In this document: in pieces, positions 1-11,040 of the stretch
How positions within the stretch are numbered: the stretch's first letter is position 1
Layout of the letters: each line of letters starts with the position of its first letter
From: Lytechinus variegatus
Taxonomy: Eukaryota > Echinodermata > Echinoidea > Temnopleuroida > Toxopneustidae
Direction of reading: 5' to 3'
DNA: 64,000 nt
Assembly (NCBI RefSeq): GCF_018143015.1
Contig: NC_054743.1
Coordinates: forward strand, 63,517,244-63,581,243
The notes under the pieces: model-generated
The model's database searches: none
Seen by the model: the letters and a program-made list of their open reading frames with translations, nothing else
Told to the model about the DNA's origin: nothing
Translations under genes and position numbers: made by a program

Positions 1-44
1 AAAAAAATACATCATCTTTTCTTCCCAACAATATTCATATCATT

Positions 45-352
45 CTGAGGGCCATGGGGAAAATATTTAGTGGGGGGTGCTGATGTTAACTGGAAAAGCA
101 AAAAAAGGTTTTCACTACATGCAAACTGGAGGTATAGGCCTAATTAAATTAGTCCCGAGAAAATTTGAAACGCAAAAAAAGGGGAACACGACTAAAAAAT
201 GAAGGTCGTTTTGGTTACATAATATTTCAATTTTTACACATCTTCCAGAATACCTTGGATGCTGCCCGGCTAGGGAGAGTAATACACGCAGCATCCCTAA
301 GGAAATTATTGGGGTGCTTCATACCCCAGCACCCCCTCTTCACAGGGCCATG
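45..352. repeat. MITE-like repeat, low confidence
   Basis: The two edges carry related inverted stretches (a gggccatg/gggggtgctg motif at the left and cagcacccc/cagggccatg at the right). A similar left-edge sequence recurs near 22182-22330, so this appears to be a dispersed element. The open frame inside it at 165-353 has no protein character and is not called as a gene. Confidence 0.35.
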
Positions 353-540
353 ATCATACCCTTTTTGTGATAGGTCCATGATACTATACTCCTTTGGTAT
401 CGCTTTAGTCTCTGAGTACGTGCTCCTTCCATTCCTTTATTTGGAGGATGACGCTTAGATTAGATGGCGAAAAAATACGTCATTGGTGGGAAAACCCAGG
501 TTCAATGATTATAAGAAAAAAAAACATTTCTATTTCTAGC

Positions 541-720
541 ACGACATTACTCGTCTCGTCTCCGCCATTTTCTTTCGTTGTGACTGTGATGGTTAATTGG
601 TCTGAACATCACCCATGATTAAAATCGTGAAGATCTCTCGATTGTTTTTTTCTCGAAAAAGCCACTTGAATTCTGAAATTTAGATGTAAATCAGCAGCAA
701 TCAGAATCCGGTCATCTCTG
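541..720 (+). other. Possible noncoding first exon of the TRIM gene
   Basis: The stretch ends in a strong splice donor (ctctg|gtaagtgtg, donor at 721). The TRIM coding exon downstream begins with a clear acceptor at 5146 and only 13 bases of 5' UTR, so a noncoding upstream exon is needed. This is the best donor seen upstream, but the link is inferred and the 5' edge given here is arbitrary. Confidence 0.3.
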
Positions 721-969
721 GTAAGTGTGTAATCTCGCGAATGATCTGATTTAGGTTTTCTTGATATTTTGTTTTGATCTAAATTAATGTTCGTCATGGC
801 CATGGGTGGAACAAATTGTTATGAACGTATGTGAGCAATTTTTAAAAGGGATTTAGAAAGCAAGTTATTTGATTATTACGGGAATTAAAGGAAAATGTGA
901 AAAGAGCAAACAATATGAGGAAAACAATATATAGACCCCTATAGTTGATGAGATTTATTTTCATTTGGT

Positions 970-1372
970 CTTGCAACGCCAATTTGTCAAATTACCAACT
1001 CGTCTGCTATCATTTGGTCTATACCATATCAGTTCGTCCACTATCCACATGTTCTAATTGCCATTTCGTCCACCCACCGTTTTGTGTCATAACCAATTGG
1101 TCAAATAGCAATTTAGTCCATAACCATTTGGGCTAAGTGGACTAATTAAGTGTTGATTTGGCGAAATGAATGAAAATAAAATGGATATTATATACCAACT
1201 GGTTATGAGACGAAATGGTCATAGACGAACTGGTGATTAGACAAAGTGATGATTGGACCAAATGGTTGATAGACAAAATGTTGATGGGGGGAATGACATA
1301 GTCATTAGACTAAATGAATGTATAGACAATTTGGTGAGTGGACGACTTAGCAGTAGACGAATTGACAATTTA
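970..1372. repeat. Foldback repeat of GTC/CCAAATGG-type short units, copy 1
   Basis: This stretch of about 400 bp is built of degenerate units such as atttggtc, gttcgtcc and caatttagtcc in the left half and their complements (gaccaaatgg, gacgaactgg) in the right half, so it is roughly palindromic. A second copy with the same order of units lies at 44672-45040. No coding capacity is visible. Confidence 0.6.
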
Positions 1373-1650
1373 CCCATGATGATAATTATCTTGGATTTTT
1401 AAATAATTAGTATAGACTTCAGTGAATCATTTGATGAAATTTTCGTCATCACTGACAAGTTGACATTCTTTTATAGTTAGTATAATTACACATTTTCAGT
1501 CACAAAATAATGACAGCGCCACTAAGCAAACCAATACTTAACCTGACAATTTAGACTGTGCTGATCAATGCATTTTCATGACTTTTTTCAAGGAACTTAT
1601 TAAAATTTCGAGGGACTTGTGCATATATCATTATTGTTTCATCAATAATT

Positions 1651-2012
1651 GGAAGAGCCGTGGTGTAGTGGTTCTGACTCTCGCCTTGTAAAGGAGGGTC
1701 GTTTGTTCGAATCCCACCGCGGTCTAGCGTCCTTTGGCGAGGCGTTAATCTACACTTTGCCACTCTCGACCCAGGTACTAAATGCGTACCCGGTAGGATG
1801 CGAAAGATATTGTATGTTCGATTTTGCCAGCGCCATAATGTGGCTGCGATGAATGCAAGGAATGCTCCCCAGAGAGTGGAAATTGTGCATGTTTCGTGCT
1901 TGATTGAAATGAATCCAATGACCGGGGTAATAATATGCTGTAACGCGCTTTGGGCCACTCTGGGAAAAGCGCTTTATAAAAATTGGCTATTATTATTATT
2001 ATTATTAATTAT
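1651..2012 (+). mobile_element. tRNA-derived SINE
   Basis: The 5' part is tRNA-like: an A-box region (gtggtgtagtggttctgac) followed by a B box (ggttcgaatcc-like, written as gttcgaatcccacc). The body contains the cgacccaggta...ggtacccggtaggat motif seen in the other SINEs of the window. It ends in gcgctttataaa...attattatt. Other copies lie at 28617-28908, 17740-18000 (minus), 54121-54272 and, as fragments, at 7825-7935 and 36962-37042. Confidence 0.75.
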
Positions 2013-2039
2013 GATTATGTCATGACGAATGATCATGTG

Positions 2040-2417
2040 ATCATTGGGTATGTACTTTTATTTTGTCTCATACACTGAAGCATTCTTACTTAATTCAGTT
2101 CTGAATGAATATTCTGAAAAATAATTTCCCAAAAAACTGTCCAGAACCAATGTCACAATCAGCGTCAATTATAACATACATGTAAATATTTAATATTTTA
2201 TCTGTGATATGCAATTGTTTTCATTATTTGTAACTTTGCTTATTCATTCATTGATATGTATTTTTGTTTTGTGTTGTGAATTTCAAATTCAGCTGTCAAG
2301 CTGCATGTGATCATAATGTTTTGATACACATCTTGGTCAGTATTCTGAACTTGATTCGGGTCTATAACAGTGCTAACATTGTGTCAAGTGTCAAAATATT
2401 GACTACAGTTATGTTTC
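2040..2417. other. AT-rich spacer, nothing recognised
   Basis: AT-rich sequence between the SINE and the MITE. No frame, RNA gene or repeat structure could be recognised in it. Confidence 0.5.
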
Positions 2418-3007
2418 TTAAGGGATTTTCCGGGCTGAAAAATAAATAGGGTGAAATTCACAGAGCAAAATGCTGAAAATTTCATCAAAATCAGATAACA
2501 AAGTTATTGACTTTTAAAGTTTATCAATATTTTGTGAAAACAGTTATATGCACATCGTCATGAATATTCATTGACCGATGATGTCACATCCCCACTTTCC
2601 TTTTTCTTATTTTATTAGATGAAATCATAAATGTTTCATTTATTCATACATGTGTAAATGATGTGTCTCCATTATAATGAAATAAGTTGAGGCAATAGAT
2701 AACTTATGCACTTAATCAGTAATTTGTCAATCCAATTGTTTTAGTTCTTGGTAGAACTTTTGAATAAACTTAATTTCATAAATAATACAAAAGGACAAGT
2801 GGGGGTTGACAATCATCATCAGCCCACCTAATAAATATTTATAAAGACATGCCTAGATCTGTTTCACCGGGATAATGCAAATCTTTAAAAATGTACTAAC
2901 TTCGTTATTTGTTATCTGATTTCGATCAAATTTTCAACATTTGGCTATATGAATTTTACTCTTTTTATTCAGATATAAATATCTCTAGCCTGGACTATCC
3001 GTTTAAT
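2418..3007. mobile_element. Palindromic MITE, family with gatgatgtcacatc core
   Basis: The left end (ttaagggattttccgggctgaa...gctgaaaatttcatc) is the inverted counterpart of the right end (gatcaaattttcaacatt...agcctggactatccgtttaa). Both arms contain a gaatattcat / tgatgtcacat-type core. A second copy lies at 4527-5059. Confidence 0.6.
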
Positions 3008-3177
3008 ATGTTTACCTTAATTGCTCTTTACAACGCTTCAATTGTCAATGGTGAAGACAATTATCTTACCCATACTTCCTCGGCAATTGAAAATGCATTG
3101 AGAGTCAAATGAGCTGGAATCTTTGGCTGGAATATATCTCTACTCTTAGCAGGTTAGGGAGTTATGTCACACTCTTA

Positions 3178-3394
3178 AAACAAATCAGTCAAATTGACTA
3201 GACCAGTATAGTCAGCTGGGAGCAACTGATATGGCAATCACTGATATTCATATTTCTGACATATATTCTAGTCAGAAATAACTCTTTTCTAGTACAATAT
3301 GACTAGAAAATAGTCAAATATGACTAGAATAACAGTTTCACCCAGCTGACCCTATTAACTGGTCATTTTTGACTGATTTGTTTTTAGAGTGCAC
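3178..3394. mobile_element. Short MITE with ~24-bp terminal inverted repeats
   Basis: The element starts with CACTCTTAAAACAAATCAGT and ends with the near-exact complement ACTGATTTGTTTTTAGAGTG. The interior repeats gactagaa/ctagtca motifs on both strands. It is about 217 bp long and noncoding. Confidence 0.65.
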
Positions 3395-4009
3395 GATTGG
3401 CTCTCCATAGTTAAACCAAAACTTTGAATCTGCAGCTTGAATTAAACCCGACTTCAGATCAAAATAGGCGAATCTTTGAATCTTTGGTCTTGAAAGGAAG
3501 GTGATGGATTTGACATTAAGTTTGAATGATGATGGTGATAATAATAATGATAATAATAATAACAATGATAGTTACGTTCCATCGTGCTTATTACACTCAA
3601 CATGTGTTTAATAGTACAGTTGTCAGATAGAAGGGGGAATTGCACTTTTACTATGAACCCCGCCCCCTTTTAATACTCACTTTTAATTTACCGTCTCGCA
3701 ATATTCGTTCCACCCCCCCCCCCCGTATTCGGGCTGGATATGGAATCACAAACCAATTAGTAGTTGAATAAGTAATCAATTATTGATATATCTGCAATTG
3801 TACTTTTTCTATTATATTTGAAATAACGTATACGGCATTTTGTTTTGTGTATGTAATCCCACGGTATTGTAAGTCTATTTAATTCTGTATATGTGCATAT
3901 ATATGTATTTGTAATTTCTGTAAACCCGATGTGAAATGAATTTCCTACACAGGACAATAAATACATTCAATTCAATTCTTTGTTTCTAAGCGCTTTACGT
4001 TGTAATTAT

Positions 4010-4262
4010 CATGTGCGGCCCGTCCCCCCCCTGAAAGTGAGGACCTTTTTTATTCAATTATTTTTTTGGCTTGTCAAATTTTCCGCGGATGTAATGACCT
4101 TCAATTTTAGGTGAAAAATTATCTTCTTTTTTTTGCTTGTCAAATTTTCCGCAGACAAAATGACCTTCAATTGTAGGTGAACATCTTTTCTTTCCCTTGT
4201 TAAATTTTCATCGAGAAGATGTGCCCCCCCCCCTCTTCGGAAAATCCTGGATCCGCCCTTTA
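4010..4262 (-). repeat. Low-complexity repeat, ggatccaggattttcc type
   Basis: Read on the minus strand, this begins with gcggatccaggattttcc and a G-run, then has three degenerate copies of a unit containing gaaaatttgacaag and aggtcatt. The style matches the dispersed element at 11658-11937. Confidence 0.4.
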
Positions 4263-4472
4263 TTATCATTACCCCTGTCATCGGATCCTGGAATGAATAA
4301 AACCCAAAAGACGAGAAACAAGTCGAATGTATATAACTAAGGTGAAATTTCATAGTTATGATTTTTACATGCTTGATTTTATGGCATCTTATGCCAGCAT
4401 CTTCCCCTATATGGAATGTAAACTCCACAAATTGTGTCTCCTCAATACTTCATTACTATGCTCTTATGTAAT

Positions 4473-4474
4473 TA

Positions 4475-4526
<52 letters not shown>
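4473..4526. repeat. (TA)n microsatellite
   Basis: An almost uninterrupted run of TA dinucleotides. It abuts, and seems to replace, the left end of the MITE copy that follows. Confidence 0.9.
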
Positions 4527-4527
<1 letters not shown>

Positions 4528-5059
4528 CGTCAAAAACGGAAAACAAATAGCAAAGTTATTGAATTTTAAAGTTTAGTAATATTTTGTAAAAATAGTCGTC
4601 ATGTATATTCATTAGGTGGGCTGATGATGTCACATCTCCACTTGTTCTTTTGTATTTTATTATATGAAATTAGGTTTATTCATTTTTTTCCTCCAAGAAC
4701 TAGAAAAATTGGATTGACAACTGATTTAGCGCATTAGATATTTATTGCTGCAACTTATTTCATTATAAGGGAGATATATTATTCACACAAGTATGAAATA
4801 ATGAAAAAAATATGATTTTATGTTAATAACATAAGAAAATGGAAAGTGGAGATGTGACATCATCAGCTTGCCTAATGAATATTCATGACGACTGTTTTCA
4901 CAAAATATTGCTACACTTTAAACTTCAATAACTTTATCATTTGTTATCCGATTTGATGAAATTTTCAGCGATTTGATGAAATTTTCAGCGTTTTGCTCAG
5001 TGAATTCTACTCTGTGTATTAAGATATAAATATTTTCAGCCTGAACCACCCCTTTAAAT
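4527..5059. mobile_element. Second copy of the gatgatgtcacatc MITE, left end lost in (TA)n
   Basis: Matches 2418-3007 in both arms: the left part holds caaagttattga...attcattaggtgggctgatg and the right part is its complement, ending in agcctgaaccacccctttaaa. A 19-bp stretch (gatgaaattttcagcg) is duplicated in the right arm at about 4955-4990. Confidence 0.55.
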
Positions 5060-5159
5060 AGTTCATACATGTAGAACGTTTAAGAGGTTCATAATGAAAT
5101 AGAATATTTTCTTGACAGTCTATCATATCTTCTCTACCTTCTGCAGGTGAAACGTCAGA

Positions 5160-7019
5160 ATGGCGACTCGAATCAACGACTTGCTTTCACAAAATCTTCA
5201 ATGTCCAATATGCCTCAATGTGTACAAGGAACCGAAGTTACTTTCCTGCTCTCATACCTATTGCAAGGAATGTCTGTCTCGGCTTTTCACGTCTCAGCAA
5301 CACCGCGTTAAGTTGTCCTGCCCAGTTTGCCGTAAGGACACCGCTGTCCCCAGGGGCGACGTCGGCAACCTTCAGGTCAATATTCCTATCCAGGGCATGG
5401 TGGATGATGTCAAGAATCAAAGTCAGCTATGCACCGTCTGCAAAGACAAGGCATTGGCTGCTACCTACTGCCAAGAGTGCGATGACTTCATGTGCGTCGA
5501 TTGCTACAAGACCCATGCCAAGTGGGACAAGTTCGCCGGACATGACGTGGTTAAGGTCGAAGACATCATCTCCGGCAAGGTCGTGACGAAGCAGCGTCGC
5601 AAATGCAAGAAGCATCGGTCGGAGGTCGAGGAGTGCTTCTGTGTCGAGTGTAAGAAGTATGTCTGCTTCCGATGCGGGATGATGGAACACACCAAGTCTG
5701 GCCACAACATTCTGGAGGGACTGGAACATGAAGATCAGCAGAGGGAGAAGATCCATGGGTTGCAGAGCAAGATGGGTGCCAAGAGAAGCAAGGTAGATGA
5801 ATACATCAGCTTCATTGAGAGGCAACAAGCAAGGCTTCAGATCATTCAGGAGCAACTCGCCGATGAGATTAGCCAGACCTGTGAGGAATCTATTCAGCAA
5901 CTGAAAGAGAGGAGGGATATTCTCATCGAGGAATGCAAGAGTCGTTTGAATGTAATGACCAAAGAGCTTCAGGTCATGAAAGATGAGAGTAAGTTAGAGA
6001 TGGGTCAGATTGAGGACGTGGGGAATTTGGTTGGGAATGGCGTCAAGGCACCGCTGGAAGGTGAGGCTCTGGTTGCCCATGACACTCTCTGCCAGGAACT
6101 GGAAAAGATCCTTGCTAAGGGTGATCCCGATTACAGCAAGCCCAAGGGTACAACCAAGAAAGGCCACAAAGTGGCTTTTCAGCGCATACGCTGTCAACAA
6201 GCAGGCCAAAACGAGCTTGATCTAGGCAAGATTGAAGAAGCTGAATGGAGCTTCTCAAAGTCTATCAACTTTCCTGTCAAGGATGGCATCAATTGCTTGA
6301 CATCTATGCCCGATGGAAGAATCGCCGCTGGATCCCGCTTTGGTGGTCTTTATCTAATATCTCCGAATGGCTCACATTCCATTGGCCTTAAAGATGTCCC
6401 GATTAGACGGGTTGTCTTTTTCCCCAATGGGAATGTTGTTATCAGAGATATCCACAATACTATCAGCACTTACTCAAAGACTTTCGCAAAGCTCGAGATA
6501 GCCTTCAAGAGTCTTAGCAGTGATGCTGGTGGGTATGGTGGTCTGGAGATTGACACCATCAACAACACCATCCTCTGCAGTTACACGAAAGCGAAGAAGT
6601 TGTACGTGTTCAAGCAGACCGGCGGGAAACCAGTCAATATCATTCAGTTTGTATTTGAACCCCATGAGATCTTCACTCTGCGTTCGGGTAGGGTCCTGGT
6701 AATGGTCGATGATTTCACGGTTGGTGTTCTTGACGCCATCAGCAGCACCATCCAAAACCGAGTGACCAGAGATGGTCGCTATGCGAGCCCTGCCGTGTGC
6801 ATGGATGGGTCTATTCTCATTGCCTGGGTAGATCATTCAAATGGCTCTGTTTCCATTGAGCAGTACTCACGGGATCTCCACCAGATCAGGTCATTGGTTC
6901 AGAAGACGATTCCGATCCCGCAACATCCCTGGTACCATCTTCGGGAGTTCAGGTCAGGGGAACTTGGCCTTTGCTCTCCTGACCAGTTGCACATCTTCAA
7001 AAAGACCGTTTCGGCCTGA
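5160..7019 (+). CDS. TRIM-type RING/B-box/coiled-coil protein with C-terminal beta-propeller-like region (TRIM56/TRIM2-like)
   Basis: A single-exon coding region of 619 residues. A C3HC4 RING finger is visible as C15, C18, C30, H32, C35, C38, C54 and C57. A first B-box follows (C91, C94, C104, C107, C112, C115, H119, H128) and then a second (C149, H152, C161, C164, C169, C172, H177, H182). A Gln/Glu/Lys-rich coiled coil covers about 185-285. The C-terminal 250 residues show repeated short beta-strand units with Pro-Asp-Gly or Pro-Asn-Gly turns (about residues 385, 415), like an NHL-type or related propeller. This domain order is that of TRIM E3 ubiquitin ligases; many TRIM56-like genes in echinoderms are intronless in the coding region. 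The start is supported by an acceptor (ttctgcag at 5146) 13 bases upstream and by the RING starting at once. Its substrate and any immune role cannot be read from the sequence. Confidence 0.92.
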   Translation: MATRINDLLSQNLQCPICLNVYKEPKLLSCSHTYCKECLSRLFTSQQHRVKLSCPVCRKDTAVPRGDVGNLQVNIPIQGMVDDVKNQSQLCTVCKDKALAATYCQECDDFMCVDCYKTHAKWDKFAGHDVVKVEDIISGKVVTKQRRKCKKHRSEVEECFCVECKKYVCFRCGMMEHTKSGHNILEGLEHEDQQREKIHGLQSKMGAKRSKVDEYISFIERQQARLQIIQEQLADEISQTCEESIQQLKERRDILIEECKSRLNVMTKELQVMKDESKLEMGQIEDVGNLVGNGVKAPLEGEALVAHDTLCQELEKILAKGDPDYSKPKGTTKKGHKVAFQRIRCQQAGQNELDLGKIEEAEWSFSKSINFPVKDGINCLTSMPDGRIAAGSRFGGLYLISPNGSHSIGLKDVPIRRVVFFPNGNVVIRDIHNTISTYSKTFAKLEIAFKSLSSDAGGYGGLEIDTINNTILCSYTKAKKLYVFKQTGGKPVNIIQFVFEPHEIFTLRSGRVLVMVDDFTVGVLDAISSTIQNRVTRDGRYASPAVCMDGSILIAWVDHSNGSVSIEQYSRDLHQIRSLVQKTIPIPQHPWYHLREFRSGELGLCSPDQLHIFKKTVSA

Positions 7020-8390
7020 GATGATCTATCTGATTCCTGACCAATTTTGTCGTTTTTTCGTCTATCAATCTACCTTTTTTGCACATAAACATTAGAAAAC
7101 ATATCGCCCCATAGAAAACGTCATAGATACTCGTTTCTTTTTCTTCTCTATTTTAATTTCAGCGGTTAGACATGGCTTTCATGTGGTTATCAAAAACATT
7201 TGTCTCTTCATTATGTTCATCTCAACCGCTTATAGCCATGAATTAGTTTTGGAAGGGGCGCGCCGAAACGCGCGAAGCGCTCTTTCTTGGGAGGAGAGTG
7301 CAGGGCAACATAAGGGCGATGATGTTCCTCTTTGATTTCGGACCCTGGTCAACGGAATGCGTGACCTTCTTCTGCAGATCAAAATATCGTCCGAAGAGTG
7401 CGATGATCCCCCCTCCCACTGAAATTTCATCATTTTGTACAGCGGCCACGGAATGAACAAAATTATCACGAATTCGCCGCCTTATCATTTTCCGCTTCAT
7501 TGGATTATGTTCTCGCGCCTTTAGGCAAGAAGTAAAACATTTGATTCATAGAAAACGACGCATTCCTTTGATTAAATGTAAAAGTTGACGGAAATTTTGT
7601 TGATACATATGTAATATCAGATTTAAAGACGACAAGAAACGATATCTAAATGATATGTGGGATTTTGTTTTATTCATTTAGCTGTCATACTTCTGTATTC
7701 AAACTGTATATCTTACAGTGTCTTAATGTGACACATTAACTTGATGAGTCTTATCTTACTAATTCCTACCTTACATTTTCCTGATACTTCACACGTATGT
7801 CGTAATTTCCTTCGGCAAGATATTTATCCATATTGTGCTGCACTCGACCCAGGTGAGGTGAATGGGTACCCGGTAGGATTTATTCCTTGAACGCTGTAGT
7901 GCCTATTAATATGGCGGCTCAGCTACAGCTGGGGATACCAAGTATCAAAGCGCAGTTGAGTATATGCACATAGTAACTGCACTATAAGTGGACATATTGT
8001 TTTTTTTTTCATTATTATTCATTATAAACTACAGTGTTTCGTATTGAAAATTGCGAGAAAAAAAAATATATAGCTAAATGATAATTTTCATGTTTGTGGG
8101 ATTTTTTTATAGCTTTCATTCTTATCTACATGTATGAACTTTATTGTTTTGTACTTACATCTTGAAACTCTGTACATCTTGAAACGCTATACATCTTGAA
8201 ACTCTATACGCTTAACAATAAATGTCTTATTTCTACATACTTAGTAATATGTTGTAAAAGTGGAACATATGTATTCAATGCCACATTCAGTTTAGTATAT
8301 AGGCTACTTTACATTGATTTACATTTATCATCGACCGTTTCATGCGATAATTTCATCATTATAATTGTGTTTTGGTATCCCTGTCGGTAT
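7020..8390. other. 3' flank of the TRIM gene, with a SINE fragment
   Basis: This holds the TRIM 3' UTR, whose end could not be placed, and AT-rich DNA. A GC-rich self-complementary stretch lies at about 7255-7285 (gcgcgccgaaacgcgcgaag). The 3' part of a tRNA-SINE (cactcgacccaggtgaggtg...ggtacccggtagg) lies at about 7825-7935. The minus-strand frames at 7230-7500 have no recognisable product. Confidence 0.5.
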
Positions 8391-9760
8391 CCTTGTCGGC
8401 CCCTATATCGATTGAATATGTATTTAAAAAAATTGCTGACATTCGATATTATCCATTTTAAAGCAAATTCCACGTATTGGACTTGGAAAAGGTAGCGGAC
8501 ACATATTCAATTTGGAGACGATAATAGCTTTGTTCAGTTTAATCACTGGTATAGGGGCGTATAAGGGACTAATCAAACATCATAACTGACAATATTTGGT
8601 TTTCTTCAATGTTCTTCATGCCACTCTCCACTCCTAATTTGCATTGTTTTATCGTACTTCATAAATGTTTGTACATTGACTCTTTCAGCATGCGCTGCTG
8701 GTCAATTTTTATTTGCATTATGTAAATAAATAATCATTATCCACCCCTATTTCGGTTAAATATGTATGAAAGATTGCTGACATTCGATATTACCCATTTT
8801 GAAGCAAATTCCGTGTTTTGGCAAGAGTAGGAAGGGGAAGCGGACGCTCCGTATGCTTCAAAATATTTAATTTCAGAGACGGTATGTCCTTTAATATGTT
8901 CTGTTTACTGGTAGAGGGACAATCAAACATCATAACTGACAATATTTGGTTTTCTTCAATGTTCTTCATGTCACTCTCCACTCCTAATTTGCATTGTTAT
9001 ATCGTACTTCATAAATGTTTGTACATTGATTCTGCTGCTGGTCAAATTTTATTTGCATTATGTAAATAAATAATCATTATCAACCCCTATTACGATTACA
9101 TAATTATGTACTAAAAAAGATTGCTGGCATTCGATATTACCCATTTTGAAGCGAATTCCATGTATCATGTGTATTGGCAAGAGTTGGAACGGGGCAGCGG
9201 ACGCTCCGTATGCTTCAAAATATGCTTCACGACGGGTCGTGTGGTCCAGTGGTTAGAGCATAGGACTCATAATCGTAAGGTTGTGAGTTCGAATCCCAAC
9301 TCTGCCATTGTCTCCACTTTGATAAAAAGGCCCGAGAGTGATATCTGTCGTCTATGACGTCAGCCACTATGACTGATTAACCTAGACGTAAAATGTTTCG
9401 TAGGTAATTGGTTTTATACCAGCTTGGCGTTTACCAGCAAAATGCTGTCCTGCCGAGTTCCTAAGGGAGTTACCACAAACAGAAACAGAAAATATCTAAT
9501 TTCGGAGACGCTATGCCCTTTAATATGCTCTGTTTAATTACTGGTATAAGGGGCTAATGTAACATCCTTGTCGACCCCTAGATCGATTGAATATGTATCC
9601 AAAAAATGCTTGGATGCGATATTACCCATTTTGAAGCAAATTATACGTATATAGGAAAGACTAATTGAAAGAGGCAGTAGACACTCTGTGTGTTTCAAAA
9701 CATTTCTGAGACGCTATGTCCTTTAATAATGTGTATATATGAAATGTATGATTATTGGTC
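8391..9760 (+). repeat. Local tandem array, unit about 345 bp, four partial units
   Basis: Units begin near 8391, 8741, 9081 and 9568. Each shares cccctat..cgatt, gctgacattcgatattaccc, ttgaagcaaatt, a cggacgctccgtatgcttcaaaa block and the cctttaatatgttctgttta block. The third unit is split by a SINE (9224-9488). Confidence 0.75.
9224..9488 (+). mobile_element. tRNA-Met-like SINE inserted in the tandem array
   Basis: The head (gggtcgtgtggtccagtggttagagcataggactcataatc) looks like a methionine elongator tRNA with a CAT anticodon loop and is followed by the B box gttcgaatccc. The supposed acceptor arms do not pair, so it is not a functional tRNA. The insertion is flanked by AAAATAT at 9217-9223 and again at 9489-9495, a target-site duplication that restores the array unit. 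Confidence 0.75.
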
Positions 9761-9950
9761 CATTCACCGAATATTCGGTTGGAATGAAAACGAATGTTGT
9801 ACAGAAAACAGTCACTATAATTGATAATTTTACTTCCAATTTAGATGATTTATGCATTGGGATAAATATGTCTGATTTCATTCAATTTACTTTCATTTCA
9901 GTATGAAAATATGACGTAAGTTTTCATTTGAAACAAACCTCAGTACTAAT

Positions 9951-10073
9951 AAATAAAGAGGCTTTAATAGGAGTTAATAATAATAATTTGTGAACAAAGT
10001 TCGGCATTTCTCCTATGTGCTGAAAATTTGTTCACAAATTATTATTACTTCCTATATTAAAGCCTCTTTATTT
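9951..10073. repeat. Near-perfect hairpin, ~48-bp stem
   Basis: The left arm 9951-9998 and right arm 10027-10073 are almost exact complements (aaataaagaggctttaata at the outer end, aataatttgtgaacaaa at the inner end), enclosing a loop of about 28 bases. The loop ends are themselves partly complementary. Confidence 0.8.
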
Positions 10074-10159
10074 ACTACATATTGTGCACGGCGGACGGCA
10101 TTTGCATATTAATGGGTCAGGAAGAAGAGGATGAGCTATTCCAGTTCATCGCGACTTCG

Positions 10160-10240
10160 CCTTGAACCAGAATAGCCTTAATGAGTCTCTGCCTGGCCGG
10201 CAAGCAGTAGATGACAGGTTCGAATCCCACTGGTTCCAAT
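10160..10240 (+). repeat. tRNA-like degenerate sequence
   Basis: A 7-base acceptor-like pair (gaaccag and ctggttc) encloses a B box (ggttcgaatccc). The anticodon and T stems do not pair properly, so this is more likely a SINE head or decayed tRNA copy than a working gene. Confidence 0.35.
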
Positions 10241-10821
10241 TTTTTATGACTAATGATTTTCATTACAGATCGAGCATGCGATCTTAAACACATAGGAGTA
10301 TATTGCCAAAATTTTGTTCAAAGATCCCAGTACCATTTTGAGCTGACTTTGGTGGAAACTAAGCGTATTCAAATCTAAACTGACTTGGGTTGATTGTATT
10401 CATCATAACAGAGAATTCAAACCTTATCATAATAATAAACTATGTTAGATGAATAAAATAAGAGACAATATTTCTGTTTTTGATAGTGTACGTTGTAGCA
10501 CTACATGTTAAGTGTCAAACATACACTCTAAAATCCCTGGTCAGATTGACCGTGCCAACGGTTCTGTCTGTAGGGCTGTAGGCTTATATCAAAATGACCC
10601 AGAATAAGGTCTGATGATCGATAACTTTTTCTGTGTCATCTGGGATCTGACCCAATATATAGAGACCTGGCTGCGTCACATCTTCCCTCGATTAAAAGTT
10701 CTCGGTTGCACTTGGAACGGGGCGTGGTCACAAAAGGTCAGTTTCCGGGTCAATCTTGCTATGAGGGTCATTGAATTAATATTATAAGAAGATGGGATTA
10801 GATATAATGTGGTAGATCGAT

Positions 10822-11040
10822 CGAAAGAAAGAAAGAAAGAAAGAAAAAAAAAAAAAAAAAAGAAAGAAGAAAGAAAGAAAGAAAAAAAAAGAAAGAAAGT
10901 AAGAAGGAATGATGGAAGAAAGGGAGAGAGAAAGGCAGAACAAAAGAAAGAAAGAAAAAGGGAAAGAAGGAAAAAAGAAAGAAATAAAGTAAGAAGGAAG
11001 GAGGGAACGAAGAAAAAGAAAGATAGAAAGAAAGAAAATA
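10822..11040 (+). repeat. Purine-only (GAAA)n-type microsatellite
   Basis: About 220 bases of almost pure G and A on the plus strand, mostly gaaa and gaag units. The open frame across it is only a consequence of the composition. Confidence 0.9.

Noticed and set aside
1649-2025. Short frames on both strands over the SINE
   Set aside because: They follow the SINE sequence and its tRNA-like head; no protein family is recognisable.
5218-6836. Several long frames in other phases and on the minus strand inside the TRIM gene
   Set aside because: They are shadows of the GC-rich TRIM coding sequence.
9239-9312. Methionine-type tRNA gene
   Set aside because: The acceptor arms do not pair and the sequence continues into a SINE body with a target duplication.
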